Assembly (NCBI RefSeq): GCF_017939615.1
Contig: NZ_JAGKSR010000001.1
Location: 186,001 to 250,000, forward strand
From: Microbacterium sp. BLY
GTDB taxonomy: Bacteria > Actinomycetota > Actinomycetes > Actinomycetales > Microbacteriaceae
DNA: 64,000 bases
Reading direction: 5' to 3'
In this document: positions 26,611 through 36,157 of the stretch, in pieces
Position numbering within the stretch: the stretch's first letter is position 1
Layout of the letters: each line of letters begins with the position of its first letter
Position numbers and translations under genes: made by a program
Notes under the pieces: generated by a model
Database searches by the model: none
What the model was told of the DNA's origin: nothing
Seen by the model: only the letters and a program-made list of their open reading frames with translations

Positions 26611-28725
26611 TTACTCGCCCTTGGCCTTCTGGACGATCTCGTCGGCCACCGCGCGCGGGACCTCGGCGTAGCTGTCGAACTCCATGGAGTAGACGGCACG
26701 GCCCGAGGTCTTCGAGCGCAGGTCGCCGATGTAGCCGAACATCTCGGACAGCGGCACCGCGGCGCGCACGACCTTGACGCCGGCGGCGTCCTCCATCGAC
26801 TGGATCTGGCCACGACGCGAGTTCAGGTCGCCGATGACGTCGCCCATGTACTCCTCCGGAGTACGGACCTCGACGGCCATCAGCGGCTCGAGCAGCACGG
26901 GGTTGGCACGGCGAGCGGCCTCCTTGAAGCCCATGGAGCCCGCGATCTTGAACGCCATCTCCGAGGAGTCGACGTCGTGCGCCGCACCGTCGACGATGGT
27001 CGCCTTGACGCCCACCATCGGGTAACCCGCCAGGACACCGACGTTCATCGCGTCCTGGAAACCGGCGTCGATCGAGCCGATGTACTCGCGCGGGATGCGG
27101 CCACCGGTGACCGCGTTCACGAACTCGTACGTCTTCTCGCCATCGAGCTCGAGCGGCTCGATGTTGAACTGGATCTTGGCGAACTGGCCCGATCCACCGG
27201 TCTGCTTCTTGTGCGTGTAGTCGTGCTTCTCGACGGCCTTGCGGATCGTCTCGCGGTACGCCACCTGCGGCTTGCCGACGTTCGCCTCGACGCGGAACTC
27301 GCGCTTCATGCGGTCGACGAGGATGTCGAGGTGCAGCTCGCCCATGCCCTTGATGGTCGTCTGACCGGTCTCGGGGTTGAGCTCCGTGCGGAAGGTCGGG
27401 TCCTCCTCAGCGAGCTTCTGGATCGCGAGACCCAGCTTCTCCTGGTCGGCCTTGGTCTTCGGCTCGATGGCGACCTCGATCACCGGCTCCGGGAACGTCA
27501 TCGACTCGAGGACGACCGGCTGCGCGATGTCGGCGAGGGTGTCACCGGTGGTGGTGTCCTTCAGGCCGATGACAGCGTAGATGTTGCCGGCGGTCAGCTT
27601 GTCGACCGGGTTCTCCTTGTTGGCGTGCATCTGGAAGATCTTCCCGATGCGCTCCTTCTTGCCCTTGGTCGAGTTGATGACCTGCGCACCCGACTCGAGC
27701 TCGCCCGAGTAGACGCGCACGTACGTCAGACGACCGAAGAACGGGTGCACGGCGACCTTGAAGGCCAGGGCCGCGAACGGGTCCTTCGCGTCGGGGTGAC
27801 GCTCGATGATCTTCTCCTCGTCCTTCGGGTCGTGCGCCTCGATCGCGGGCACGTCCAGCGGGGACGGGAGGTAGTCGACGACGGCGTCCAGCATCGGCTG
27901 CACACCGCGGTTCTTGAAGGCGGAGCCGCAGAGGACCGGGTAGATCTCGCTGGCGACGACCATCTTGCGGATGGCGCCCTTGATCTCCGCGACGGTGAGC
28001 TCCTCGCCGCCGAAGAACTTCTCGAGAAGCTCCTCGTCGGTCTCGGCGACCGTCTCCAGCAGCTGCTGGCGGTAGTCCTCGGCCTTGTCCTTGAGGTCGG
28101 CCGGGATCTCCTGCACCTCGTAGGAGGCGCCCATGGTCACGTCACCCTTGGCGTCGCCGGGCCACACCAGGGCACGCATCTCGACGAGGTCGATGACGCC
28201 GACGAAGTCGTTCTCGGCACCGATCGGGAGCTGCAGCACCAGCGGCTTGGCACCGAGGCGGTTGATGATCGTGTCGACCGTGAAGTAGAAGTCCGCGCCG
28301 AGCTTGTCCATCTTGTTGACGAAGCAGATGCGGGGCACGTTGTACTTGTCGGCCTGACGCCACACGGTCTCGGACTGGGGCTCGACGCCCTCCTTGCCGT
28401 CGAACACGGCGACCGCACCGTCGAGGACGCGGAGCGAGCGCTCCACCTCGACCGTGAAGTCCACGTGACCGGGGGTGTCGATGATGTTGATCTGGTTCTT
28501 GTTCCAGAAGCAGGTCACGGCGGCAGACGTGATCGTGATGCCGCGCTCCTTCTCCTGCTCCATCCAGTCGGTGGTCGACGCACCGTCGTGCGTCTCGCCG
28601 AGCTTGTGGTTGACGCCCGTGTAGAACAGGATGCGCTCGGTCGTCGTGGTCTTGCCGGCATCGATGTGCGCCATGATGCCGATGTTGCGGACCTTGCTCA
28701 GGTCCGTGAGCACGTCTTGTGCCAC
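26611..28725 (-). CDS. fusA: elongation factor G
   Basis: 704 residues with all five domains: [19 protein letters not shown] (G1), DTPGHVDF (G3), [10 protein letters not shown] (G4), and the domain IV/V region [19 protein letters not shown] and [21 protein letters not shown] drives translocation and, with RRF, ribosome recycling. GTG at 28725. A repeat pair lies in the 96-bp gap after rpsG. Confidence 0.99.
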   Translation of the reverse strand: MAQDVLTDLSKVRNIGIMAHIDAGKTTTTERILFYTGVNHKLGETHDGASTTDWMEQEKERGITITSAAVTCFWNKNQINIIDTPGHVDFTVEVERSLRVLDGAVAVFDGKEGVEPQSETVWRQADKYNVPRICFVNKMDKLGADFYFTVDTIINRLGAKPLVLQLPIGAENDFVGVIDLVEMRALVWPGDAKGDVTMGASYEVQEIPADLKDKAEDYRQQLLETVAETDEELLEKFFGGEELTVAEIKGAIRKMVVASEIYPVLCGSAFKNRGVQPMLDAVVDYLPSPLDVPAIEAHDPKDEEKIIERHPDAKDPFAALAFKVAVHPFFGRLTYVRVYSGELESGAQVINSTKGKKERIGKIFQMHANKENPVDKLTAGNIYAVIGLKDTTTGDTLADIAQPVVLESMTFPEPVIEVAIEPKTKADQEKLGLAIQKLAEEDPTFRTELNPETGQTTIKGMGELHLDILVDRMKREFRVEANVGKPQVAYRETIRKAVEKHDYTHKKQTGGSGQFAKIQFNIEPLELDGEKTYEFVNAVTGGRIPREYIGSIDAGFQDAMNVGVLAGYPMVGVKATIVDGAAHDVDSSEMAFKIAGSMGFKEAARRANPVLLEPLMAVEVRTPEEYMGDVIGDLNSRRGQIQSMEDAAGVKVVRAAVPLSEMFGYIGDLRSKTSGRAVYSMEFDSYAEVPRAVADEIVQKAKGE

Positions 28726-28775
28726 AGGAGTGTCCTTATCTATTGGAGCAGCAGGTGTACTGCGAAGAGGGGGTG

Positions 28776-28820
28776 CGACGGGCCCAGGGACGCGGAAGGG
28801 ACCCTGAGCCCGTCGAAGGG
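28776..28820. repeat. inverted pair of dispersed repeats between rpsG and fusA
   Basis: CGACGGGCCCAGGG (28776-28789) and CCCTGAGCCCGTCG (28802-28815) are inverted copies with one mismatch and a 12-nt loop; the second copy continues GAAGGG... to 28820, next to the rpsG stop. Same head-to-head architecture as at 17322-17364. Confidence 0.8.
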
Positions 28821-28821
28821 G

Positions 28822-29292
28822 TTACCAGCGGTAGTGAGCGAACGCGCGGTTCGACTCGGCCATCTTGTGGGTGTCCTCGCGGCGCTTGACCGCGGCACCG
28901 AGGCCGTTCGACGCGTCCAGGATCTCGTTCTGGAGACGCTCGGTCATCGTCTTCTCACGACGACCCTTGGCGTAGCTCACGAGCCAGCGCAGCGCGAGGG
29001 TGTTCGCGCGGTGCGGCTTGACCTCGACCGGAACCTGGTAGGTCGAGCCACCGACGCGGCGGCTGCGGACCTCGAGCGTGGGGCGCACGTTGTCGAGCGC
29101 CTTCTTCAGGGTGGCGACGGCGTCCTGGCCGTTCTTCGCCTCGACACCGCGGAGGGCGCCGTAGACGATCGACTCGGCCAGCGACTTCTTGCCGTCGACG
29201 AGGATCTTGTTCACCAGCGAGGTGACGATCGGAGCGCCGTAGACCGGGTCGTTGACGACGGGGCGCTTGGGGGCGGGACCCTTACGAGGCAT
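28822..29292 (-). CDS. rpsG: 30S ribosomal protein S7
   Basis: 156 residues: [19 protein letters not shown], then [25 protein letters not shown], ending [10 protein letters not shown]7 nucleates the 30S head and lines the E site. It lies 5 bp after rpsL. Confidence 0.99.
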   Translation of the reverse strand: MPRKGPAPKRPVVNDPVYGAPIVTSLVNKILVDGKKSLAESIVYGALRGVEAKNGQDAVATLKKALDNVRPTLEVRSRRVGGSTYQVPVEVKPHRANTLALRWLVSYAKGRREKTMTERLQNEILDASNGLGAAVKRREDTHKMAESNRAFAHYRW

Positions 29293-29297
29293 CTAAC

Positions 29298-29666
29298 TCA
29301 ACCCTTCTTCGCGCCGTAGCGGGAACGAGCCTGCTTACGGTTCTTGACGGCCTGGGTGTCCAGAGCGCCACGGACGATCTTGTAACGCACACCGGGGAGG
29401 TCCTTCACACGACCGCCGCGGACGAGCACCAGGGAGTGCTCCTGCAGGTTGTGGCCCTCGCCGGGGATGTACGCGGTGACCTCGGTCCCGTTGCGGAGCT
29501 TCACACGAGCGACCTTGCGCATCGCCGAGTTCGGCTTCTTGGGGGTGGTGGTGTAGACGCGGGTGCAGACCCCGGCCTGCTGCGGGTTCGCCTTGAGCGC
29601 GGGCGCCTTGGTCTTGGTGACCTTGGGCGAGCGACCCTTGCGAACCAACTGCTGAATGGTTGGCAC
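29298..29666 (-). CDS. rpsL: 30S ribosomal protein S12
   Basis: 122 residues: [22 protein letters not shown] and the decoding-site loops [15 protein letters not shown] (K43-type lysine present, the streptomycin-sensitive form) and [10 protein letters not shown] with [14 protein letters not shown]. First gene of the str operon; GTG at 29666 with GAGGAGAG upstream. Confidence 0.99.
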   Translation of the reverse strand: MPTIQQLVRKGRSPKVTKTKAPALKANPQQAGVCTRVYTTTPKKPNSAMRKVARVKLRNGTEVTAYIPGEGHNLQEHSLVLVRGGRVKDLPGVRYKIVRGALDTQAVKNRKQARSRYGAKKG

Positions 29667-29832
29667 GTTCTCTCCTCATAGTGCTGCACGGTGACAGCGC
29701 GATGGATTTCACATCATGACCCACCGGCACGCCGGAGCCGACGCGCTTTTGGTGTGGTGGGTATGCCGTGGGGGCGGACCGGCGAGGTGCCGACGCCCAG
29801 CGCGCACGTCAGGACGTGCACACACCTGATCA

Positions 29833-29861
29833 AGTGTAATGCCGCGCAACCTGACGGTCAA
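29833..29861 (-). promoter_or_regulatory. strong str operon promoter
   Basis: Minus-strand TTGACC (29856-29861) and TACACT (29833-29838) with exactly 17 bp between them, about 160 bp upstream of rpsL. This is the best consensus promoter in the ribosomal region. The leader in between carries no gene. Confidence 0.75.
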
Positions 29862-29891
29862 ATGGCCGTCGCCCTGCCCCGCCGCGCCGTT

Positions 29892-30539
29892 TCAGGGGAT
29901 GTCGGGGTCGAACGGCGAGTCCAGCGACTCCGTCAGCTCCGCGAGCAGCGCCTCGATCTGCGGCTCGACGTGGCGGGACACCGCCGCCTGGATCGAGACG
30001 CGATGACGGAGCAGCATTCCGCAGATCTCCCGGCCGACGAGGTTGGCGTACTCGTCCGCGAGCGCGACCTCCTGGCGCAGCGCCGTCTTGGCCTCCTCCG
30101 TCAACGGTGGGAGCGGAGGGAGCTCCGCGGCCGAGTCGTCCGCGAGCCCCGCGATCGTGAAGAGGAACGGGGCGCCGGGCACCGGTTCCGGGTCGAGCGG
30201 CATCCCCTCGAACTCCGGGTCGAGGTCCTCCGTCGGGCGATAGCTGCGGGCCCGGTTACGGGCCGCCTGCTGATCGAGCTCCCGCTGCAGGGTCGGCAGG
30301 TTTCGTGCCGTGTATTCGGCGACGGCGTGGTCGACGATCGTCTTGATGCGCGTCGAGAGGCCGTGCTGCACACCGTGCGGGGTGGTCCCGGCGATCCCGG
30401 CCGCGGCGAGGATGGGCGAGCCGAGGCAGCGGCGGCAGGGCGCGGTGCGACCGCGGTGGGTCGCCGGCTCCCAGCGCGGCACCCAGCGCAGCCAGGCCTC
30501 GACGGCCTGGTCGACCTGCGTCTCCAACGAGCGCTCCAC
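29892..30539 (-). CDS. conserved-looking hypothetical protein with CxxC motif
   Basis: 215 residues, soluble. Near residue 35 it has PCRRCLGSP, a possible half zinc site, then a long mixed alpha/charged region (STRIKTIVDHAVAEYTARNL, LTEEAKTALRQEVALADEYANLVG). GTG at 30539 is preferred over an upstream frame. It ends 25 bp before the str promoter. I do not recognise the family; helical content suggests a protein-binding role but nothing more can be said. Confidence 0.7.
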   Translation of the reverse strand: MERSLETQVDQAVEAWLRWVPRWEPATHRGRTAPCRRCLGSPILAAAGIAGTTPHGVQHGLSTRIKTIVDHAVAEYTARNLPTLQRELDQQAARNRARSYRPTEDLDPEFEGMPLDPEPVPGAPFLFTIAGLADDSAAELPPLPPLTEEAKTALRQEVALADEYANLVGREICGMLLRHRVSIQAAVSRHVEPQIEALLAELTESLDSPFDPDIP

Positions 30540-30588
30540 CCCACCAGCGTACGGCGCGTCGCCCCTCACGGCGCGGATTTCGGAGGGG

Positions 30589-31017
30589 TCACCCGTCCTC
30601 GTCGCGCTCCCACGGCCACCGGGGCCGCTCCCCCTTCGTGCGGCGGAGGGCGATGCCGCCCCACGCCGCCACCGCGGCGGCGGCGAGGATCACCAGGCTC
30701 GCACCCCCGCGGACCAGATCTCCGGCGACGGCCGTCGCCACCACGAGGTCGCTCGTCGCCACGAGGACCGCCACCCAGACGACGGCGAGGTGCACGAGAG
30801 CCGTGAGCAGGCCGATGACCGGAGCCGAACCGAACGAGGCCGTGCCGCGTCGCACCGTCGCCCACAGAGCCAGGGCGAACACGACCACGGCGGCGACCAT
30901 CCCGGACACCCCCGGGATCTGCCCGAGCCCCGGGACGTCGATGATGTCGCGGTCGGTCACGACGCTCAACGCCCCGAGACCGAAGACCGCGAGGGCGAAG
31001 AACCCGATGGTCGCCAT
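30589..31017 (-). CDS. small multi-pass membrane protein, unknown
   Basis: 142 residues with about four hydrophobic segments (starting MATIGFFALAVFGLGALSVV, then SGMVAAVVVFALALWATV, PVIGLLTALVHLAVVWVAVLVA and GASLVILAAAAVAAWGG) and a basic, Trp-rich C-terminus (RPRWPWERDEDG). No known motif. It lies between the CxxC protein and the larger membrane protein on the same strand, perhaps as one group. Confidence 0.7.
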   Translation of the reverse strand: MATIGFFALAVFGLGALSVVTDRDIIDVPGLGQIPGVSGMVAAVVVFALALWATVRRGTASFGSAPVIGLLTALVHLAVVWVAVLVATSDLVVATAVAGDLVRGGASLVILAAAAVAAWGGIALRRTKGERPRWPWERDEDG

Positions 31018-31088
31018 GACGGCTGCGAGGACAGCCGAAACCCCCGCGGACTCGGGCCCGCGGGGGTTCGGCGTGGTGGTGTTCGTGA

Positions 31089-32201
31089 TTACCTCGCCAG
31101 TGTCGGACCGGCCTCGAGGGTGCGCTCGTACTCGCGCTGCGCCTCTTCGTTCAGCTCGGTCTTGCGGGCGCCGCTGCGGGCCACCCAGGCGCCGAACCAG
31201 ATGGTGAGCTCGCGGGCGAAGACGAACGCCGCGATCGCCAGCGGGGCGAGGAGCTGCTCACCGGCGAGTTCCATGCCCTGCGAGGCGGTGAGCTTCCAGA
31301 AAGGCGCCTCGAACAGCTGCCCGAGGATGTGGCCCGCGTAGGCGATGAGACCGACGACGATGCCGAAGACCACCCAGAGCCCCCAGCGTCCGCGGTTGAT
31401 GATCGCGCCGAGGAGCCAGAAGCCGAGGAAGAAGACGACGACCGGCGTCCAGAAGCCCCAGGTGAGCAGCGGGGCGACGAGGGCCTCGCCGATGTTCTCC
31501 CCCGTCACGTCGCCCGCGAGGGCGCCGAGGCCGAGCGTGGTGGCCAGGTAGAGGACCGCGAAGGCGACCGTGGCGAGCAGGCCGATTGCTCCCGCCGTGC
31601 CGCGGTTGCCGCGCTCGCGGGGCGGCTCGGGCGCCTGCACGAAGATCGGCTGGGGCTGCTGCGGAGCCGCGGCGCCGTTCGTGAGCGGCTCGGACGGGAC
31701 GATCCGGGTGTCGGTGTCATCCGCGTGCGCGGCGTACGCCGCACCGGCCATGGCCGACTCCTCGTGCGACGGGGCGGCCGGATTCGCGTACAGCGAGGTC
31801 TCGGGGGCCGCGTACAGCGACGTCTCCGGGGTCGCGTCCCGGCGGTCGGCGTCACGGACGTCCGCGTCGCGACGGTCGGCGGCGAGGCGGTCGCTCTCGG
31901 TGCGCGAGGGCGTCGGGACCGTGGAGCCGAAGGTACCCGGGTGCTCCCGCTCGGCGGCCTCGAAGGCAGCGAGGTCGGGATCGACGGCGGGCTCCTGACG
32001 CGTGACGGCCGGGTCTGCGGCGGTGTCGCCGGAGGACGCGGCGTCGGCGTCGGCGCGCACGCCGTCCGCACGCGTGTCATCGGCGTGGCCGGGGACATCT
32101 CCGCGGGCCGCCGCTGCGGCGTCGAGACCGGCGTTCGCGCTGCCGACGACGTCGTCGACGTCGCTCGGCTTCTCGGGCTGACGAGCCTCGGGATCACTCA
32201 T
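31089..32201 (-). CDS. membrane protein with long disordered N-terminal region
   Basis: 370 residues. Residues 1-200 are low-complexity, acidic and Ala/Asp/Pro-rich, with short internal duplications (RRDADVRDADRRDA; PETSLYA repeated twice). The C-terminal half has about four membrane helices (AGAIGLLATVAFAVLYLATT, FWTPVVVFFLGFWLLGAI, LWVVFGIVVGLIAYAG, LLAPLAIAAFVFAR). The ribosomal genes are separate. Function unknown; the layout suggests a cytoplasmic disordered arm on an integral membrane domain. Confidence 0.75.
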   Translation of the reverse strand: MSDPEARQPEKPSDVDDVVGSANAGLDAAAAARGDVPGHADDTRADGVRADADAASSGDTAADPAVTRQEPAVDPDLAAFEAAEREHPGTFGSTVPTPSRTESDRLAADRRDADVRDADRRDATPETSLYAAPETSLYANPAAPSHEESAMAGAAYAAHADDTDTRIVPSEPLTNGAAAPQQPQPIFVQAPEPPRERGNRGTAGAIGLLATVAFAVLYLATTLGLGALAGDVTGENIGEALVAPLLTWGFWTPVVVFFLGFWLLGAIINRGRWGLWVVFGIVVGLIAYAGHILGQLFEAPFWKLTASQGMELAGEQLLAPLAIAAFVFARELTIWFGAWVARSGARKTELNEEAQREYERTLEAGPTLAR

Positions 32202-32313
32202 GGGATGCGCCTCTCATCGGGGATGTGCAGTGCGAGATTACCGCCGTGCGGCGCGGCCCTTCCGGAGGCGTGCCGACGTGTCGTCATACGCGTGTTCGCG
32301 CCGTGTTCGGCGC

Positions 32314-32466
32314 TCAGGGGAAGGCGTTGCGGAGCGCGTCTCCGGCGAAGTGCGCGAGGACCGGCAGCATGGGCAGCGAGAGCCAGACGAGAGCGCCGAC
32401 GATCCCGACGCACACGATCCCGGCGAACCAGCTCACTCCGAGGTTGCGTCCCCCCACCCGTGCCAT
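32314..32466 (-). CDS. single-pass small membrane protein, unknown
   Basis: 50 residues: MARVGGRNLGVSWFAGIVCVG followed by one hydrophobic helix and FAGDALRNAFP. ATG at 32466 is preferred to a longer start. A homologue-like short protein is common in actinobacteria, but I cannot name it. It lies between the HAAS protein and the disordered membrane protein. Confidence 0.55.
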   Translation of the reverse strand: MARVGGRNLGVSWFAGIVCVGIVGALVWLSLPMLPVLAHFAGDALRNAFP

Positions 32467-32544
32467 GCCTCCACCGTAGGACGGGGTCTCGCCGTCGGAT
32501 GGGAGCAACGCCGAACGACGATGCGCTCGGCGTGGCGCGCCGGG

Positions 32545-33192
32545 TCAGCGCAGACCGCGCCCGCGCATGCGCCACAACAGCCACAGGCCGGATGCCGGCA
32601 CCAGGAGGAAGCCGAGGAGGATGAGGAGGTGCCATTCGCCGAAGCTCGGCAGGAGCGGGTTCGCGGCCGGAGGCACCTCGCCGCTCGTCGAGCTGCCGGA
32701 GGCCGACCCGGTCGTGAAGCCGGTCATGGTCGAGACGACGAGGAAGGACAGCCCCGTGACGACGAGGGGGACGAGGATCGCGACGGCCTTCTCCCAGGTC
32801 CGCCACATCGCACTGAGACTCACCAGCACCGCCCCGACGAACCATCCGATGACCGGCACGACGATGCCGCCGAAGCTCAGCGTGAGCGCCGCGGCGATGG
32901 CGAAGCCGCGCGTCGCGGTCATCGGGGTGCGCGGCGCTGGTGGTGCGGGCATCGGCGCCGGATGCACGAGCGGCGGCGCGGACGGCACCTCGTCCTCGGC
33001 CTCGCGTGCGATGCCGCGCGGGTCTCCCAACGAGGCGATCCGCTCAGCGGTCGCGGCGGCGTCGAGCCCGTCGAGCTCCTCCGCGATCCCCTCGCGGATG
33101 TCGGAGGCGACGCCGTGCGGAAGCCCGCGCATCGCCTCGTCGAGTCGCGCCAGGTAGTCGTCGCGCAGCGCGGCTGCAGTGTTGTCTGTCAT
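32545..33192 (-). CDS. HAAS-domain / DUF1700-like membrane signalling protein
   Basis: 215 residues. The N-terminal 65 residues have the HAAS pattern (ALRDDYLARLDEAMRGLP, DIREGIAEELDGL, ERIASLGDPRGIAREAE), followed by a Pro/Ala linker and three to four membrane helices. HAAS proteins usually pair with a PadR regulator, as here. ATG at 33192 has GGAAGG 6 nt upstream; ATG at 33198 would overlap the padR stop (ATGA). It probably senses an envelope signal or acts as anti-regulator; this is inference. Confidence 0.75.
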   Translation of the reverse strand: MTDNTAAALRDDYLARLDEAMRGLPHGVASDIREGIAEELDGLDAAATAERIASLGDPRGIAREAEDEVPSAPPLVHPAPMPAPPAPRTPMTATRGFAIAAALTLSFGGIVVPVIGWFVGAVLVSLSAMWRTWEKAVAILVPLVVTGLSFLVVSTMTGFTTGSASGSSTSGEVPPAANPLLPSFGEWHLLILLGFLLVPASGLWLLWRMRGRGLR

Positions 33193-33194
33193 GG

Positions 33195-33521
33195 TCATCC
33201 TTCCCCCACCATGCCCGTGACGGCACGGGCGAACGGCGCCCACTGCGCCCGGAAGCGCGCGAGCTGATCGATACCGGCATCCGTGAGCCGGTAGTACTTG
33301 CGCGCCGGACCGCTCTCGGACGGCCGATCGAACGTCGTCACCCAGCCGTTGTCGCGCAGCCGCCCGAGCAGCGGGTAGAGCGTGCCGATGCTGGCGATCA
33401 GCCCGGCGCCGGTGAGTGCCTCCGACAGCTGCCAGCCGTACATGGGCTCGCGGGAGAGCAGGCCGAGCACGCAGTACTCGACCACTCCTTTGCGCATCTG
33501 CGCCCCGACGTCGACTGTCAT
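33195..33521 (-). CDS. PadR-family transcriptional regulator
   Basis: 108 residues, the compact PadR winged helix: VEYCVLGLLSREPMYGWQLSEAL, SIGTLYPLLGRLRDNGWV and GPARKYYRLTDAG. It precedes the HAAS gene in one operon and a palindrome at 33533-33551 is its likely own operator. It may sense drugs or lipids; the ligand is unknown. Confidence 0.88.
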   Translation of the reverse strand: MTVDVGAQMRKGVVEYCVLGLLSREPMYGWQLSEALTGAGLIASIGTLYPLLGRLRDNGWVTTFDRPSESGPARKYYRLTDAGIDQLARFRAQWAPFARAVTGMVGEG

Positions 33522-33532
33522 GCCTCACAAGG

Positions 33533-33551
33533 TAGCATGTGACGCACGCTA
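33533..33551. promoter_or_regulatory. candidate PadR operator
   Basis: TAGCATG (33533-33539) and CACGCTA (33545-33551) are inverted with one mismatch and a 5-bp spacer, 12 bp upstream of the padR start. Position and symmetry suggest autorepression. Confidence 0.5.
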
Positions 33552-33570
33552 GCACCGACCGATGCGTCGA

Positions 33571-34479
33571 TCAGCCCTTGGTGGCCCCCGCCGTCAGCCC
33601 ACCCACGATGTACTTCTGCAGGAAGAGGAAGAGCACCATGACCGGGATCGCCGCCATGACCGCGCCGGCGGAGAAGGCAGACCAATCGGCGTAGCGCGGG
33701 TTGGCCACGAGCTTGGTCATGCCGACGACGAGGGTCTGCTGATCCACGTCGACGAGCATCACACTGGCGATGACGTACTCGTTCACCGTGCCGATGAAGG
33801 AGAGCAGACCGACGACCGCGAGGATGGGGGCGACCAGCCGCAGGATGATCGTGAAGAAGATCCGCGCGTGTCCGGCGCCGTCGATGCGGGCGGCCTCGTC
33901 GATCTCCTTCGGGATCGTGTTGAAGAACCCGTACATGAGGTACGTGTTCACGCCGAGCGCGCCCCCGAGGTAGACGAGGATCAGGCCGGTGTGCGTGTTG
34001 AGGCCGATCGCCGGGAACCAGTCCCCCAGCGTCGACATCAGCAGGAAGATGGCGACCACCGCGAGGAGCTGCGGGAACATCTGCACTACGACGATGGTGA
34101 CGAGCCCCACGCGGCGGCCCGCGAAGCGCATGCGGGAGAAGGCATACGCGGCGCAGGCTCCGATGAAGACGGTGACCGCGCCCGTCACGACCGCGATGAG
34201 CAGCGTGTTCAGGAACCACGTCCCGTAGGGATTCTGCGGGTCGCTGAGGATGCGCACGTAGCTGTCGATCCCGATGGCCGAGAAGAGCTGGTTCGAGCCG
34301 GTGAGGGTGCCCTTCGGGTTGAGGGAGGCCGACACGACGTACAGGAGCGGGAAGAGGGCGAAGGCGCTCACCACGATCGCGACGAGGTGACGCCAGCCGG
34401 TGTCGGCGAACCAGGCGCCGAAGGAGCGACGGGGCGGAGCCGTGCGGCGGGCGGGGGCGGTGCTGCGGACGGTGCTCAT
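33571..34479 (-). CDS. MalG-type sugar ABC transporter permease
   Basis: 302 residues, six membrane helices, with the EAA loop EIDEAARIDGAGHARIFFTIILRL that docks the ATPase. This is the MalG class of carbohydrate permease. It begins 1 bp after the malF-like stop and ends the operon; no ATPase gene is nearby, so a shared MsiK/MsmK-type ATPase encoded elsewhere is expected. Confidence 0.9.
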   Translation of the reverse strand: MSTVRSTAPARRTAPPRRSFGAWFADTGWRHLVAIVVSAFALFPLLYVVSASLNPKGTLTGSNQLFSAIGIDSYVRILSDPQNPYGTWFLNTLLIAVVTGAVTVFIGACAAYAFSRMRFAGRRVGLVTIVVVQMFPQLLAVVAIFLLMSTLGDWFPAIGLNTHTGLILVYLGGALGVNTYLMYGFFNTIPKEIDEAARIDGAGHARIFFTIILRLVAPILAVVGLLSFIGTVNEYVIASVMLVDVDQQTLVVGMTKLVANPRYADWSAFSAGAVMAAIPVMVLFLFLQKYIVGGLTAGATKG

Positions 34480-34480
34480 G

Positions 34481-36085
34481 TCAGTTCAGCTCCTCGAGGG
34501 CCTTGGTCTTGCGGAAGCTGATGATCGAGATCGTCGCCACCACGACGAAGATCAGGATCGTGAAGGCGGAGGCCAGTCCGTAATCGCGGGTCTGTCCGGT
34601 GAATGCGACCTTGTAGACCATGGAGATGAGGATGTCGGTGTGTCCGACCGGGATCGACACGTCGCTGAAACGCGGCCCGCCCTTGGTCAGCATGTAGATC
34701 AGGTTGAAGTTGTTGAAGTTGAACGCGAACGACGAGATCAGCAGCGGCGCCACGGTCACCAGCAGCAGCGGCAGCTTGATGCGGCGGAAGATCTGCCATG
34801 CGTTGGCGCCGTCCATCACGGCCGCCTCGTTCACGTCGTCCGGGATGCCCTGCAGCGCACCCATGCACACGAGGAACATGTAGGGGAAGCCGAGCCAGAG
34901 GTTCACCAGCAGCACGGACACCTTCGCCAGCACGGGGTCGGTGAGCCATGGGATGGCGGCGCCGCCGAACAGCACCTGGTTGATGAAGCCGAAGCTCTCG
35001 TTCATCATCCCGGCCCAGACCAGCGCGGAGAGGAACGCGGGGAAGGCGTACGGGAGGATGAGGATGATCCGGTAGCCGTTGCGGAACCGCATCCGCGTGT
35101 TGTTGAAGACGAGCGCGAGGAGCAGACCGAGGAAGAACGTCGTCGCGACGGAGACGAGCGCGAAGACGAAGGTCCACACGGTGACGGAGATGAGCGGACC
35201 GCGGATGGACTCGTCGGTCACCGCGCGGACGAAGTTGTCGAAGCCGACCGTGGTCTGCCAGCCGGGCAGCAGCTGCTCGCCGTCCTCCGCGGTGAAGGCA
35301 CCGTCGCCGGTGTCGCTGTAGACCGTGCCGGTCGCGGTGTCCGTGATCGTGTCGGCATCCGCGTCGTACGCCAGCGTCGAGACGTAGAGGTAGCCGTTCT
35401 GCCCGTCGGGTGCACGGAGGCTGCCGTCGTTGGGGTCATCGCTGAACGGGACGGAGAGCTGCTCCAGCTCCTCCGAGAGCGTGAAGACGGTGGCGAGCGG
35501 AAGCGTGGTCCACCCGTCCACGGCGACGGCCTTGCCGCCCTCGAACTCGGCATCGACCTCGGCGAGGGGCTGATCGGCGGTGCCGAGGAGCGCATCGCCG
35601 TCCTCCGGATCCGTGACGAGGAGGCCGTACGTGCCGAACTGCTCGACCACCGTGACCGGATACGTCGGGGAGTCCTCGACCCGCTCCTGCGCGGAGGCGA
35701 GCAGCGACGAGATCGCCTGCTCCTTGCTGCCGTTGTGACCGGTGCCGTAGTTCGTGAAGCCGATGTAGCCCGTGTAGAGCAGCGTGAAGACCTGGAAGAG
35801 GACGAGGAAGATGATCCCGGGCGTCAGGTACTTCGCGGCGATCCGCTTGCGGGAGAAGTAGATGTAGTTGACGACGACGGTCACGGCGACGACGAGGCCG
35901 AGGACCAGCCCCTCGTGCTGCACGAGCAGCACGAACACGGCGTAGACGGCGATCGCGTCCACGATCGCCAACAACAGGATCTTGAGCAGCATCCACCCGA
36001 TCGGTCGGGAGGCCGCCTCGGCGATCTTCGCCGCCTGGCGCTGCCGAGGCGTGGGGGGCGCGGTGCGCTCTTCGGTGTCGGTCAT
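34481..36085 (-). CDS. MalF-type sugar ABC transporter permease with P2-like extracytoplasmic domain
   Basis: 534 residues. After three helices, a roughly 160-residue extracytoplasmic stretch (from about residue 110 to 280) resembles the P2 loop of enteric MalF. Then the permease core follows with the EAA loop EAAVMDGANAWQIFRRIKLP. MalF with P2 is a mark of maltose/maltodextrin importers and binds MalE. Its gene is separated from malE by a perfect 14-bp hairpin. Confidence 0.9.
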   Translation of the reverse strand: MTDTEERTAPPTPRQRQAAKIAEAASRPIGWMLLKILLLAIVDAIAVYAVFVLLVQHEGLVLGLVVAVTVVVNYIYFSRKRIAAKYLTPGIIFLVLFQVFTLLYTGYIGFTNYGTGHNGSKEQAISSLLASAQERVEDSPTYPVTVVEQFGTYGLLVTDPEDGDALLGTADQPLAEVDAEFEGGKAVAVDGWTTLPLATVFTLSEELEQLSVPFSDDPNDGSLRAPDGQNGYLYVSTLAYDADADTITDTATGTVYSDTGDGAFTAEDGEQLLPGWQTTVGFDNFVRAVTDESIRGPLISVTVWTFVFALVSVATTFFLGLLLALVFNNTRMRFRNGYRIILILPYAFPAFLSALVWAGMMNESFGFINQVLFGGAAIPWLTDPVLAKVSVLLVNLWLGFPYMFLVCMGALQGIPDDVNEAAVMDGANAWQIFRRIKLPLLLVTVAPLLISSFAFNFNNFNLIYMLTKGGPRFSDVSIPVGHTDILISMVYKVAFTGQTRDYGLASAFTILIFVVVATISIISFRKTKALEELN

Positions 36086-36102
36086 GTCGTCCTCGTCATG
36101 GT

Positions 36103-36138
36103 CCTGCCGGGGCGGGTCGGTCGGCCCGCCCCGGCAGG
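36103..36138 (-). terminator. hairpin between malE- and malF-like genes
   Basis: CCTGCCGGGGCGGG (36103-36116) pairs perfectly with CCCGCCCCGGCAGG (36125-36138), loop TCGGTCGG. It lies 19 bp after the malE-like stop. Such hairpins stop part of the transcripts or protect malE mRNA, giving excess binding protein over permease. Confidence 0.75.
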
Positions 36139-36157
36139 GTCGTCATCTTGTCGGCCG

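Noticed and set aside
31089-32201. Internal duplications as a tandem-repeat or CRISPR-like array
   Set aside because: Only two short copies in coding frame; low-complexity protein sequence explains them.
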